From: Bacteroidota bacterium
GTDB lineage: Bacteria; Bacteroidota; Bacteroidia; Flavobacteriales; Flavobacteriaceae
DNA length: 64,000 bases
Direction of reading: 5' to 3'
Assembly (NCBI GenBank): GCA_029557895.1
Contig: JAKQHT010000020.1
Span: 62,001 to 126,000, forward strand
The position numbers and the translations under genes were made by a program. The notes beneath the pieces are model-generated. The model was not told where the DNA came from. It worked only from the letters and a program-made list of their open reading frames with translations, and ran no database searches. This document shows positions 17,113-26,150 of this stretch, piece by piece (the first letter of the stretch is position 1; every line of letters begins with the position of its first letter).

Positions 17113-18082
17113 GCCCATCCGCTGGGGCATCATCGGACTTGGGAACATCGCTGGCAAATTTGCTACAGATCTGGTTACCGTACCCGGTGCGCAACTCTAT
17201 GCCGTGGCATCGCGCCATCAGTACAAGGCCAATTCATTTGCTAAACAGTTCAATGCCGAAAAAGCGTACGGCACTTACGAAGCACTTGCCGCCGATCCTT
17301 TTATCGATGCAGTATATATTGCTACTCCACACAGTTTCCATAAGGCCAATACCATCCTCTGCCTTAACTCGGACAAAGCGGTACTCTGCGAAAAACCCTT
17401 TGCAATGCACCAAGGCGAAGTAGAAGAAATGCTTGCCGTGGCAAAAGCCAACAAAGTGTTGCTCATGGAAGCACTTTGGACCTATTTTCTGCCACACTAT
17501 CAGTTTGCATTGAAATTATTGGCCACAAAACAATATGGGAAAATTTTGAAATTGGAAGCCGATTTTGGCTTCAGGCCCGAACTTGACTTTAGCTCTCGGG
17601 TGTTCAAAAAATCGTTAGGGGGCGGAAGCCTGTTGGATGTGGGTATCTATCCAATATTTGTAGCGCTCACTACTTTGGGCAAACCTTCTGACATTGATGC
17701 CAAAGCCTCCTTTTTTGAAAATGGCGTGGATGCTGTTTGCGAAATGATTTTCAATTATCCTGACGGCGTAAAAGCGTTCTTGAAGAGCAGTCTTCTGGAA
17801 AATACGCCCACCGAAGCCGTATTTTATTGCGAAAAAGCCACCATCAAAATAAATTCGCGGTTTCACGAACCATCTACGGTTAGCATCCTAAAGAACGGCA
17901 AAGAGGAAGTGAAAACTTTTGGCTACAACACTATCGGATATAGTTATGAAATAGCCCATTTCAACGAGTTGTTACGAAAAGGACACAAAGAAAGCCCTTT
18001 GATGAGCCATGAGATGAGCAAATTGATTATCAAAACCTTGGATCATGTGCGGCAACTTATAGATCTGGAATATGAAAAGTAG
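17093..18082 (+). CDS. Gfo/Idh/MocA family oxidoreductase
   Basis: 329 residues from MKDLTRRPIRWGI; an upstream ATG at 17060 would add 11 residues inside the symporter gene. The N-terminal Rossmann fold has GIIGLGNIAGKFA, the EKPFAMHQGE signature with the catalytic-type Lys is near residue 100, and GGGSLLDVGIYP is in the C-terminal domain. Relatives oxidise or epimerise sugars, inositols, and dihydrodiols using NAD(P). The 20-bp overlap with the symporter gene implies coupled translation. The substrate is probably what the symporter imports, but it is not identifiable from sequence. Confidence 0.93.
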   Translation: MKDLTRRPIRWGIIGLGNIAGKFATDLVTVPGAQLYAVASRHQYKANSFAKQFNAEKAYGTYEALAADPFIDAVYIATPHSFHKANTILCLNSDKAVLCEKPFAMHQGEVEEMLAVAKANKVLLMEALWTYFLPHYQFALKLLATKQYGKILKLEADFGFRPELDFSSRVFKKSLGGGSLLDVGIYPIFVALTTLGKPSDIDAKASFFENGVDAVCEMIFNYPDGVKAFLKSSLLENTPTEAVFYCEKATIKINSRFHEPSTVSILKNGKEEVKTFGYNTIGYSYEIAHFNELLRKGHKESPLMSHEMSKLIIKTLDHVRQLIDLEYEK

Positions 18083-18168
18083 TCAACTTTGGCTGTTGCC
18101 AAAATAACGCATACAATTTTTATTTAAACTAATATTTTGTACCTTATCACGATAAAACCATCTTTATA

Positions 18169-18756
18169 ATGATAAAACAGTTTATACAAATGTTCATCTT
18201 TGGCTTGACCCTGGTCGGGTGCAGGCAACAAGAGAACTTAAATAAAAAATTAACAGCAGATACAACTATGCAAAAACAATCAATATATCAGTTTACGGTA
18301 AAAAACATTGAGGGAGACGATTTTAACTTTAAAGATTTGGCCGGAAAGAAAATCATGGTCGTAAATACCGCTTCAAAATGCGGCTTGACACCCCAATACG
18401 AACAATTGGAAGAAGTTTACAAGCATTACAAAAATGATAATTTCACGATTATCGGATTTCCTGCCAATAATTTTTTGGGTCAAGAACCGGGCACGAATGA
18501 GGAAATTGCAATTTTTTGCCAACGGAATTATGGAGTGACATTTCCGATGATGGGCAAAATATCGGTCAAAGGCGACGATATGCACGACCTCTATCGATTT
18601 TTGACACAAAAATCAAAAAACGGGGTGGCCGATAGCGAAGTGGAATGGAATTTTCAGAAATATCTTTTGAACGAACGGGGCGAATTAGAAATGATCATTT
18701 CTCCAAAAACACTTCCCAATGACGAAAAAATCCTGAATTGGATTGAGGGAAAATAA
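18169..18756 (+). CDS. Glutathione peroxidase family protein with lipoprotein signal
   Basis: A 195-residue thiol peroxidase. The catalytic Cys lies in VVNTASKCGLTPQY; other family motifs are FPANNFLGQEPGTNEEI and VEWNFQKYLLNERGE. The peroxidatic residue is Cys, as in bacterial enzymes that usually use thioredoxin rather than glutathione. The N-terminus FIFGLTLVGCRQQ looks like a lipoprotein signal, which would place the enzyme in the cell envelope. An alternative Met at residue 34 would give a cytosolic form. It reduces hydroperoxides. It stands alone between the sugar operon and an inverted-repeat element. Confidence 0.92.
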   Translation: MIKQFIQMFIFGLTLVGCRQQENLNKKLTADTTMQKQSIYQFTVKNIEGDDFNFKDLAGKKIMVVNTASKCGLTPQYEQLEEVYKHYKNDNFTIIGFPANNFLGQEPGTNEEIAIFCQRNYGVTFPMMGKISVKGDDMHDLYRFLTQKSKNGVADSEVEWNFQKYLLNERGELEMIISPKTLPNDEKILNWIEGK

Positions 18757-18787
18757 AGCCTGTCCAACACAAACCCTCTACTACATC

Positions 18788-18884
18788 AAAGAGACTGTCC
18801 CAAAACATAGAACCATACCATCATGAAACACGTTGAGGATAACATTTCCAACTTGACTAAATGGATGTTTGAGACAGTTTCTTT
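18788..18884. repeat. MITE-like element with imperfect terminal inverted repeats
   Basis: AAAGAGACTGTCCCAAAACAT (18788-18808) is inverted at 18865-18884 as ATGTTTGAGACAGTTTCTTT, with about three differences. The 97-bp unit has no coding potential. GAGACTGTC-type ends recall terminal repeats of transposon-derived sequences in Bacteroidota; this is from memory. Confidence 0.45.
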
Positions 18885-18908
18885 ACTATTTTTTTGACCT
18901 ACAGCCTT

Positions 18909-19757
18909 TTATTTTGACCCCCACTCTTTAAGTGAGTCCTCGTTCATTTTTACATAATCATCATTTCCAGCGGCTTTTGCGGCAGCAAGCGATTTTTTCG
19001 CAGCTTCTATGGCTCCTTTTTTATCACCAGCCTTGGCATAAATCAAAGACTGTTGGCGCAATTGCCAAAACGGTGCCTTATCGCCAGCCAAGCTTATGGC
19101 TTTATCGATCCAAGTTTTAGCTTGGTTGATGTCCTTGCCTTCCTGAAAGTAGTAAGATGCAGCGGAATAATAATCATTGGCACCAGGACCGTTCATTGTT
19201 TTTTCGATAGACGCTATGGTCTTTGATTCGGTAGGCACCTTAAAGGTAACACCCACATAAACATTGCTCCAAAGAATACCGATAGTGGCAGAGTCATTGG
19301 TCAAATCGTCGAAAGACATGGTAAACGTTTCGATATTGACAGGCATGGGAAATACTTCGGCCGATACTTGAGCAGCAACTTTGGATCCGTCCCAATCTTG
19401 TGGCACACCACCGCCTTTATAGTCGGTATAAAAATACACATCCCAAGACTTCTCGCCCGGCTTGGTAAAGATGGCATAGGTACCGGCCTTTAATACTGTT
19501 CCGCCAACGGTTACATCGTCACCAAAAGTAATTGTAGTTCTTGAATTGGCACCGGTACGCCAAAGTTTTCCATAAGGAACCAAACCACCAAAGATGGTAC
19601 GTCCTCGCATGTTTGGACGGGAGTATTCGAGTGACACATCGGTTAGGCCCACCTTTTGTTCAATCCTTGAAAAAGGACTTGGCGCAGGTGTCTGTATCTG
19701 TGCCGAAACGGCAAATGTCATGGCCATTACAGCCATCAATAAAATAATTTTTCTCAT
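18909..19757 (-). CDS. Exported DUF2911 protein with TPR-like C-terminus
   Basis: A 282-residue protein with a signal peptide (MRKIILLMAVMAMTFAVSAQ). The DUF2911 domain (about 25-170) has RPNMRGRTIFGGLVPYGKLW, which is diagnostic, and YAIFTKPGEKSWDVYFYTD. The C-terminal 110 residues are Ala-rich helices with two TPR-like units (DINQAKTWIDKAISLAGDKA, KGAIEAAKKSLAAAKAAG). DUF2911 proteins are common in Bacteroidota and have no proven function; they are predicted to be periplasmic or outer-membrane associated. Monocistronic. Confidence 0.9.
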   Translation of the reverse strand: MRKIILLMAVMAMTFAVSAQIQTPAPSPFSRIEQKVGLTDVSLEYSRPNMRGRTIFGGLVPYGKLWRTGANSRTTITFGDDVTVGGTVLKAGTYAIFTKPGEKSWDVYFYTDYKGGGVPQDWDGSKVAAQVSAEVFPMPVNIETFTMSFDDLTNDSATIGILWSNVYVGVTFKVPTESKTIASIEKTMNGPGANDYYSAASYYFQEGKDINQAKTWIDKAISLAGDKAPFWQLRQQSLIYAKAGDKKGAIEAAKKSLAAAKAAGNDDYVKMNEDSLKEWGSK

Positions 19758-20032
19758 AATGAATTCTAAAAATTAGTGATTAGTATTGACGCTTAAAAGT
19801 ACGGATTCTTGCCCCTGAAAATAGTTAAGAAAATATTAAATTAAGAAAAAAACACCCTGTGTTTCTTTGCTTTATAAAAGCAATGGTTATTTGAAAATCA
19901 AACTTTTCAAACTTTAATTCTTTTTGCCACAAAATTTCCAAGACATGAAGTTTGCCCTGTTCAAAGTTCAAGGTTTAAGGTCATAGCGACAAAGCATCCC
20001 TGAATCCTTTACCCACACTAGTACATTGTTCA

Positions 20033-21343
20033 TCAACTCACCCTCGTGATTTTTGCACCTATGGCCCTCAAGCGTTCATCAATGCGTTCGTAGCCTCTGT
20101 CTATCTGTTCAATATTGTGGATGGTAGAAGTGCCTTTGGCCGAAAGTGCAGCAATCAATAGTGATACACCTGCCCTGATATCCGGCGAGGTCATGGTGGT
20201 AGCCTTGAGCATGGACTTAAAGTCGTGTCCTATCACCGTTGCCCTATGAGGATCACAAAGGATTATCTTGGCTCCCATATCTATTAGCTTATCGACAAAA
20301 AACAATCGGCTTTCAAACATTTTTTGGTGCACAAGGACACTGCCACGAGCCTGTGTTGCAACGACCAAAATAATACTTAAAAGATCTGGCGTAAAGCCTG
20401 GCCATGGAGCATCTGCAATGGTTAGTATTGATCCGTCAATAAAATTCTGTATCTCGTAGCCATTCTTATGTGCGGGTACGTAAATATCGTCATCTTTTCT
20501 CTGCAGGTCTATGCCCAACTTTCGGAACACATTGGGAATCAACCCGAGGTCATCCCAACTTACGTTCTTGATAGTCAGCTCGCTCTGGGTCATAGCTGCC
20601 AGTCCAATCCAGCTACCGATCTCAATCATATCTGGCAACATACGATGCTCTGTGCCTCCAAGTGTATCAACACCCTCAATGGTAAGCAGGTTAGAACCCA
20701 CGCCACTGATTTTCGCGCCCATCCTGTTGAGCATTTTGCACAGTTGCTGCAAATAGGGTTCGCATGCAGCGTTATAGATGGTGGTGGTTCCTTTGGCCAG
20801 TACAGCTGCCATGATGATATTGGCCGTACCGGTTACCGAGGCTTCGTCGAGAAGCATATAGGCACCTTTGAGGCGTTTGGCCTCAACGCCATAAAAATGT
20901 TCTTCCTTGTTGTAGCGAAACTTGGCACCGAGTTTAATAAAACCTTCAAAATGGGTGTCCAGCCTTCGGCGACCTATCTTGTCACCACCGGGTTTGGGAA
21001 TATAACCTTTGCCAAAGCGTGCCAAAAGAGGTCCTACAATCATGATGGAACCTCGCAACCCTTTGCCATCTTCCTTAAACTCTGCTGATTCCAGATAGGA
21101 CATATTGACATCGTCCGCCTGAAAGGTGTACGACCCTTGACTTATCTTTCTGGTCTTTACGCCCAGATTTCCGAGCAGTTTTATTAGTTTATTGACATCG
21201 ACGATGTCCGGAATGTTGTGTATGGTAACCAGTTCGGAGGTGAGCAATACAGCGCACAAAATTTGGAGTGCCTCATTTTTTGCACCCTGGGGCTGAATGC
21301 TGCCTTTGAGTCTGTGGCCTCCTTCAATGATAAATGTAGCCAT
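20033..21343 (-). CDS. murA: UDP-N-acetylglucosamine 1-carboxyvinyltransferase (Asp variant)
   Basis: A 436-residue cytosolic enzyme that catalyses the first committed step of peptidoglycan synthesis, transfer of enolpyruvate from PEP to UDP-GlcNAc. Family motifs are GAKNEALQILCAVLLTS near the N-terminus, the phosphate-binding RGSIMIVGPLLARFG, and the mobile active-site loop. In that loop the residue equivalent to E. coli Cys115 is Asp121 (KPGGDKIG). This Cys-to-Asp replacement is known in Mycobacterium and Chlamydia and confers fosfomycin resistance. It lies 6 bp downstream of DUF4290, so the two are likely cotranscribed. Confidence 0.97.
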   Translation of the reverse strand: MATFIIEGGHRLKGSIQPQGAKNEALQILCAVLLTSELVTIHNIPDIVDVNKLIKLLGNLGVKTRKISQGSYTFQADDVNMSYLESAEFKEDGKGLRGSIMIVGPLLARFGKGYIPKPGGDKIGRRRLDTHFEGFIKLGAKFRYNKEEHFYGVEAKRLKGAYMLLDEASVTGTANIIMAAVLAKGTTTIYNAACEPYLQQLCKMLNRMGAKISGVGSNLLTIEGVDTLGGTEHRMLPDMIEIGSWIGLAAMTQSELTIKNVSWDDLGLIPNVFRKLGIDLQRKDDDIYVPAHKNGYEIQNFIDGSILTIADAPWPGFTPDLLSIILVVATQARGSVLVHQKMFESRLFFVDKLIDMGAKIILCDPHRATVIGHDFKSMLKATTMTSPDIRAGVSLLIAALSAKGTSTIHNIEQIDRGYERIDERLRAIGAKITRVS

Positions 21344-21349
21344 ATGATA

Positions 21350-22012
21350 TCAATAGCGTTTGCGTCGGTTGGCGTTTTGGTTGTTTTTTTTGTGAAAAGT
21401 TTTTTTTCCACCGTTTCCATTGGAAGAAAACTTTTTCTTGGTCCGCATCAAACTGGTGGCATCGGAGAGATCTTCGTCAGTCTCCATGAGGTTGATTCTC
21501 CCACCAGAAAGTTCCCCGAGGTGTTCAAATATCACTTCGTCTTCCACGGTATCTTTGTTCCAGTTAAGGAAACATTTTTTCATGTGGTTGGCAATGGTAT
21601 AGATCAAAGCTTCCTTTAGGTCGCCATCTTCCCATGTATTGGCCACATCAATCATGGTCTTGATGTTATTGCCATAAAAGCGGTATTTGGGATGGTTTTG
21701 CGGATATTTCAATGGCTCCGGCCTTGCATAAAGTTCTTCTCTTGAAGGTATCGGGTAAGGTGACTCAACATCAAAGTCAAAATCGGCCATGATGAACAAT
21801 TGGTCCCAAAGCTTATGCTGAAAGTCTGGTACGTCCCTCAAATGCGGCTGTAGATTGCCCATTACCGAGATAATGGCCCTGGCCAAATTATTGCGCTCTT
21901 CTTTGTCGGGCCGCGACTTGGCATACTGAACCATCTTCTGCAAGTGCCTTCCATACTCGGGTATGATCAATGGTTCCCGTTCTGTATTGTATTCTAAATC
22001 GTTGTCAATCAA
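21350..22012 (-). CDS. DUF4290 protein (TTG start)
   Basis: 220 residues if started at the TTG at 22012 (LIDNDLEYNTEREPLIIPE); this is preferred because the frame upstream to the ATG at 22102 encodes unrelated hydrophobic sequence with Cys and Phe. The core contains EYGRHLQKMVQYA, RPDKEERNNLARAI, WDQLFIMADF and YRFYGNNI, typical of the DUF4290 family of Bacteroidota. The C-terminus is a basic, Asn- and Lys-rich tail (TFHKKNNQNANRRKRY), which suggests nucleic-acid contact. Its position directly upstream of murA is characteristic; a role in the cell envelope or cell division is inferred. Confidence 0.85.
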   Translation of the reverse strand: MIDNDLEYNTEREPLIIPEYGRHLQKMVQYAKSRPDKEERNNLARAIISVMGNLQPHLRDVPDFQHKLWDQLFIMADFDFDVESPYPIPSREELYARPEPLKYPQNHPKYRFYGNNIKTMIDVANTWEDGDLKEALIYTIANHMKKCFLNWNKDTVEDEVIFEHLGELSGGRINLMETDEDLSDATSLMRTKKKFSSNGNGGKKTFHKKNNQNANRRKRY

Positions 22013-22176
22013 AATATAAATGTGAAGTGTTAAAAAAACAGTTCCTGTGGAACAGATGCCCGCAAAATACAAAAAAATTGATTGAGTTGCTATGTCAACC
22101 AAAAAAATAGGCCATACAATCTAAATAGTCAATGAAAATAAAAATAACCCAGGAAGGTCTTTCTGCCTATGCTTTG

Positions 22177-22470
22177 TCAAAGGGAGATGACACCATCGAC
22201 ATTTGCCGATACTTGTTTATATTTTTCTATGACAGCCTCGGGGTTTTCCATGTGCACATTGATGGACACGCTGGTATATTTTCCGTTTTTGGAAGCATTT
22301 GTGTGGATCACGGCACCGAGATTATCAAAAATGGCTTCAATTTCGGCTATTTTATGATTGTCGGATACCACAATGAATTTGTACAGGTACTCCGATGGCC
22401 ACTTTGCCGTATCATAGAGTTGTTTTTTCAATTTTTCATAAAATTCTTCCGTCTTCTGTTTATCGTCCAT
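22177..22470 (-). CDS. DUF493 (YbeD-like) protein
   Basis: A 97-residue protein with a ferredoxin-like ACT-type alpha/beta fold, as in E. coli YbeD. Seen: KLKKQLYDTAKWPSEYLYKF, IVVSDNHKIAEIEAIFD and SKNGKYTSVSINVHMENPE, all typical of DUF493. The function is unknown; small regulatory or ligand-binding roles have been suggested for the fold. It has its own promoter-like box (minus strand TATCTTTG at 22496-22489) and diverges from the AAA ATPase gene. Confidence 0.88.
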   Translation of the reverse strand: MDDKQKTEEFYEKLKKQLYDTAKWPSEYLYKFIVVSDNHKIAEIEAIFDNLGAVIHTNASKNGKYTSVSINVHMENPEAVIEKYKQVSANVDGVISL

Positions 22471-22561
22471 GTCAAAATATTTATCTTACAAAGATACATT
22501 ATCCATTGTATTTTTTTGTTGTCATTAAAATTACGACTTTTGTCATCAAAATCTTGCCAAA

Positions 22562-23101
22562 TTGCACACCAGAAAAATTGTCGTCACAGGCGGGCCGGGT
22601 ACCGGGAAATCGTCGATCATAAGTGAACTAAAAAACAGAGGGCACATCTGTTTTGAAGAAATATCTCGCGAAGTAACTTTAGAAGCCAGAAAACAAGGAA
22701 TCGACCAACTTTTCCTAACAAAGCCGTTGCTCTTTAGCGAACTGCTTCTTGAAGGCCGTTTAAAACAATTCAAAGAAGCCTCCGACCATATTGGCCAAAT
22801 GGTCTTTATTGACCGTGGCCTACCTGACGTTCTGGCCTATATGAATTATGCTTCGACCGAGTTTCCCGAAAGCTTCAATAGCATTTGTCAAGAGAACCGT
22901 TACGACAAAATTTTCATCTTGGCGCCTTGGGAAGAGATTTTTGTGAGCGATTCGGTACGTTACGAAAATTTTGAACAGGCCAACCGGATCCATTTTCATT
23001 TGGTTGCAACGTATCACAAGCTGGGATACGAATTGGTAAATGTGCCTTTTGGCACCGTGAGTGACCGTTCCGATTTCATCGAAGAAGTTTTAAAACTTTA
23101 G
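22562..23101 (+). CDS. AAA_28-type P-loop ATPase/kinase
   Basis: A 179-residue protein starting at TTG 22562; there is no ATG before the Walker A motif, so the TTG is accepted. The P-loop is VTGGPGTGKSSIISEL near residues 7-22, with MVFIDRGLPDVLAYM as Walker B/lid region. The AAA_28 family resembles small nucleotide or thymidylate kinases and NadR-type kinases; its substrate is unknown. It ends one base before the recQ start, so it is in an operon with recQ and fmt. Confidence 0.85.
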   Translation: MHTRKIVVTGGPGTGKSSIISELKNRGHICFEEISREVTLEARKQGIDQLFLTKPLLFSELLLEGRLKQFKEASDHIGQMVFIDRGLPDVLAYMNYASTEFPESFNSICQENRYDKIFILAPWEEIFVSDSVRYENFEQANRIHFHLVATYHKLGYELVNVPFGTVSDRSDFIEEVLKL

Positions 23102-23102
23102 C

Positions 23103-25004
23103 ATGAAGCAGCCCGTCGATTTTTTAGAACGCTATTGGGGACACTCGTCATTCAGGCCTTTACAAGAAGACATCATCAATGCAGTTCTTCAAAATCAGGA
23201 CACCTTTGCGCTCCTGCCCACAGGTGGCGGAAAATCCGTCTGCTTTCAAGTACCGGGCTTGATGCGTGAAGGCATCTGCATCGTGGTTTCGCCCCTGATA
23301 GCACTCATGAAAGACCAAGTAAACAACCTAAAAGAGAAGGGAATCAAAGCATTGGCCATTCCGAGTGGCATCCACTACAATGAACTGGATACTCTTTTGG
23401 ACAATTGTATCTATGGCAATTATAAATTCCTTTACCTATCGCCCGAAAGGTTACAGCAAGAGCTGGTCAAAGAGCGCATCCAACGCATGCAGGTCAACCT
23501 GATAGCCGTAGATGAAGCACACTGCATCAGCCAATGGGGGAACGACTTCAGGCCTGCTTACAGAAACATCGCCTTATTGCGCGAACTCCACCCAAGTGTG
23601 AACCTGATAGCACTGACCGCCTCGGCCAAACCCAATGTGGTGAAGGACATCGTTACACAACTCGACTTTATTGACCCAAAAATATTCAAGGCCTCGTTCA
23701 ACCGGGAGAATATAGCCTATATGGTCATAGACACCGAAGACAAATACTATCAGCTCGAACAGATTTTAATAAAAAACAAAGGCTGTTCAATTGTCTATGC
23801 CCGAACCCGTAGGGCAACCCTTGAAATATGCCGTATTCTCGAATCAAAAGGGTTTTCGAGCTTGTACTACCATGGCGGCATCAGCTCGAAAGAAAAACTA
23901 TTGAATCTGCAACTTTGGAGTTCGGGGCAAAAAGAAATAATGGTTGCCACAACGGCTTTTGGAATGGGTATTGATAAGGCCGATGTCAAGAACATCATAC
24001 ACATACACCTCCCTGAAAGTATTGAAAGTTATTATCAAGAATCAGGACGTGCCGGAAGAAACGGCGAAAGCGCGTATGCGGTCATCTTAAAGGGCAGGAA
24101 CGACATAAACGCTTTACGCAATCAGTTTTTGGAAACCTTGCCTACTGTAGATTTTTTGAAACAGGCATACCGAAAGCTGTGCAACTATTTCCAAATCTCT
24201 TATGGCGAAGGCGAATTGACCTCGCACCAATTCAATTTCAATGCGTTTTGCAAAACCTATGGTTTTGATACCACAAAAACCTTTAATGCATTGCAATCCC
24301 TCGACCGTAACAGCATCATTGCCCTATCGCAAGAATTCAACCATCAATCAAAGCTCATTTTTTTGGTCAGCAACCAGGCCTTGTTTAAATATATCGATAC
24401 CCACAAAGAGCTATCAATATTGGTCAAGTCCATTTTGCGGACCTATGGAGGCATTTTTGAAATCCTTATGAAGATAGACCTCGGGCTGCTTTCAGAAAAG
24501 ACTTCCATGGACGAGGCCACTATCCTCGCCCTACTTCGCAAATTGCACGACGACGGCATCGCCAACTTTCAATACCTGAATTCAGATGCCGAAATCACTT
24601 TTTTGGTGCCTCGTGAAGACGACAAGACCATCAACAGGATATCAAAACACATAGAGCAACAGTACCAAATAAAAGAAGCGCAGGTAAATGCCGTCATCGA
24701 TTATATCGACAATACGGACGAATGCAAGAACAAGCAGCTACTCCGGTATTTTGGAGAGGATACTAAAAAAGATTGCGGCATCTGTTCCGTTTGCATCCAC
24801 AATCAGGGTAAAAAACCCGCCAATCCAAAAATGCTTTCAAAAGAAATCATATTGCTTTTGCAAGAAGGCCCATTGGGTTCCAGAAAAATCATCGAACTGC
24901 TCGACCATGACAGCAAAACGATTCTTTTGGTCTTACAAATACTGATTGAAAATGACATCCTTGAAATTACACCTGCAAACAAGTACAAAATAAAACACAC
25001 ATGA
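23103..25004 (+). CDS. recQ: ATP-dependent DNA helicase RecQ
   Basis: A 633-residue 3'-5' superfamily 2 helicase for recombination and repair. Order: motif 0 (FRPLQEDII), Walker A LLPTGGGKSVCF with Lys44, DEAH box (VDEAHCISQWGNDFRP), motif IV-VI region (YYHGGISSKEK, ATTAFGMGIDKADV, YYQESGRAGRNGE). A linker follows, then the RQC zinc-binding cysteines (ECKNKQLLRYFG, DCGICSVC) and a short winged-helix-like end. No HRDC domain is visible. It overlaps fmt by four bases (ATGA). Confidence 0.96.
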   Translation: MKQPVDFLERYWGHSSFRPLQEDIINAVLQNQDTFALLPTGGGKSVCFQVPGLMREGICIVVSPLIALMKDQVNNLKEKGIKALAIPSGIHYNELDTLLDNCIYGNYKFLYLSPERLQQELVKERIQRMQVNLIAVDEAHCISQWGNDFRPAYRNIALLRELHPSVNLIALTASAKPNVVKDIVTQLDFIDPKIFKASFNRENIAYMVIDTEDKYYQLEQILIKNKGCSIVYARTRRATLEICRILESKGFSSLYYHGGISSKEKLLNLQLWSSGQKEIMVATTAFGMGIDKADVKNIIHIHLPESIESYYQESGRAGRNGESAYAVILKGRNDINALRNQFLETLPTVDFLKQAYRKLCNYFQISYGEGELTSHQFNFNAFCKTYGFDTTKTFNALQSLDRNSIIALSQEFNHQSKLIFLVSNQALFKYIDTHKELSILVKSILRTYGGIFEILMKIDLGLLSEKTSMDEATILALLRKLHDDGIANFQYLNSDAEITFLVPREDDKTINRISKHIEQQYQIKEAQVNAVIDYIDNTDECKNKQLLRYFGEDTKKDCGICSVCIHNQGKKPANPKMLSKEIILLLQEGPLGSRKIIELLDHDSKTILLVLQILIENDILEITPANKYKIKHT

Positions 25005-25951
25005 AAAGACCTTTGAGAATTGTATTTATGGGCACACCGATGTTTGCTGTCGGTATCTTGAGCGCCCTTATAGATGCCGGACACAACATCGTGGGCGTGG
25101 TCACCGCTCCGGACAAGCCAGCAGGCAGGGGGCAGAAACCTAAACCATCGGATGTAAAAACCTATGCCGAATCGAAAGGACTGAAGATCTTTCAACCGAC
25201 AAACCTCAAAGACCCCGCTTTTTTGGCCGCATTGAAATCATTGGATGCCAATCTTCAAATAGTGGTCGCCTTTAGGATGTTGCCAGAAGCCGTATGGAAA
25301 ATGCCAGAATATGGCACTTTCAATTTGCATGCTTCCCTTTTGCCGGAATATCGAGGCGCAGCACCGATCCATTGGGCCATCATCAACGGTGAAACCAAAA
25401 CGGGAGTGACCACTTTTTTTATCGACGAAAAAATAGACACAGGAGCCATCATACTACAAAAAGAAACGGCCATTGATACAGACGAAACCACGGGTTCTCT
25501 TCACGATCGATTGATGCAAATAGGAAGCCAATTGGTCATTGACACGGTAAAGCTTATCGCTCAAGGCAATGTGAGAACCATAGTTCAACCCAAAGAAAGT
25601 ATTGTAAAGATGGCGCCAAAACTCCACAAAGACAATACAAAAATTGATTGGCAACAAACAATCGACTACATATACAACCAGATACGCGGTCTCGACCCCT
25701 TCCCTTCTGCTTGGAGCCACCTCATAAATGAAGGGAAGACCATCACGGTAAAAATTTTTGGGGCGGAAAAACTACCATGCAAACATTCTGACACCACAGG
25801 CAGCATCTTGGCAACAAAGTCTGAAATCAAGGTTGCCGTTAACGGTGGCTATATCTTGGTCAAAGAGATGCAACTGCCGGGAAAACGAAAAATGGACAGC
25901 AGATCATTATTGAATGGTTATCACTTTTTTTCAGATGCAAAAATGTGCTAA
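25001..25951 (+). CDS. fmt: Methionyl-tRNA formyltransferase
   Basis: A 316-residue enzyme that formylates initiator Met-tRNA using 10-formyltetrahydrofolate. Seen: RIVFMGTPMFAVGIL at the N-terminus, the folate/catalytic motif NLHASLLPEYRGAAPIHWAI with the Asn-His pair, and GVTTFFIDEKIDTGAII. The C-terminal OB-like domain starts near residue 205. It overlaps recQ by four bases, giving the operon AAA_28-recQ-fmt. Confidence 0.97.
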   Translation: MKRPLRIVFMGTPMFAVGILSALIDAGHNIVGVVTAPDKPAGRGQKPKPSDVKTYAESKGLKIFQPTNLKDPAFLAALKSLDANLQIVVAFRMLPEAVWKMPEYGTFNLHASLLPEYRGAAPIHWAIINGETKTGVTTFFIDEKIDTGAIILQKETAIDTDETTGSLHDRLMQIGSQLVIDTVKLIAQGNVRTIVQPKESIVKMAPKLHKDNTKIDWQQTIDYIYNQIRGLDPFPSAWSHLINEGKTITVKIFGAEKLPCKHSDTTGSILATKSEIKVAVNGGYILVKEMQLPGKRKMDSRSLLNGYHFFSDAKMC

Positions 25952-26053
25952 ACCTTTGCTCTACTGTTGTTTTTTTATATCAATAAAAACGCAAGCCTTT
26001 ATCAACAAATCCCCAAAGTTATCAACAAAAAATCGCATTTCCACTGTTATTCC

Positions 26054-26083
26054 TTGTGTGAGTGGATATTCCGCATAAATTTG
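26054..26083 (+). promoter_or_regulatory. Promoter of the HU gene
   Basis: TTG (26054-26056), 19 bp, then TAAATTTG (26076-26083), a full match to the Bacteroidota pattern. The start site would be near 26090, leaving a leader of about 60 nt. Confidence 0.65.
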
Positions 26084-26150
26084 TGAGTAAGTATTGCATT
26101 TTCGTTTAACCCAACTATTAGTATTTAGTAATCAATAAAACTTAAATTTT

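Noticed and set aside
25999-26027. Chromosomal replication origin
   Set aside because: Only two weak DnaA-like boxes and no dnaA, dnaN or AT-rich unwinding element with box cluster nearby.
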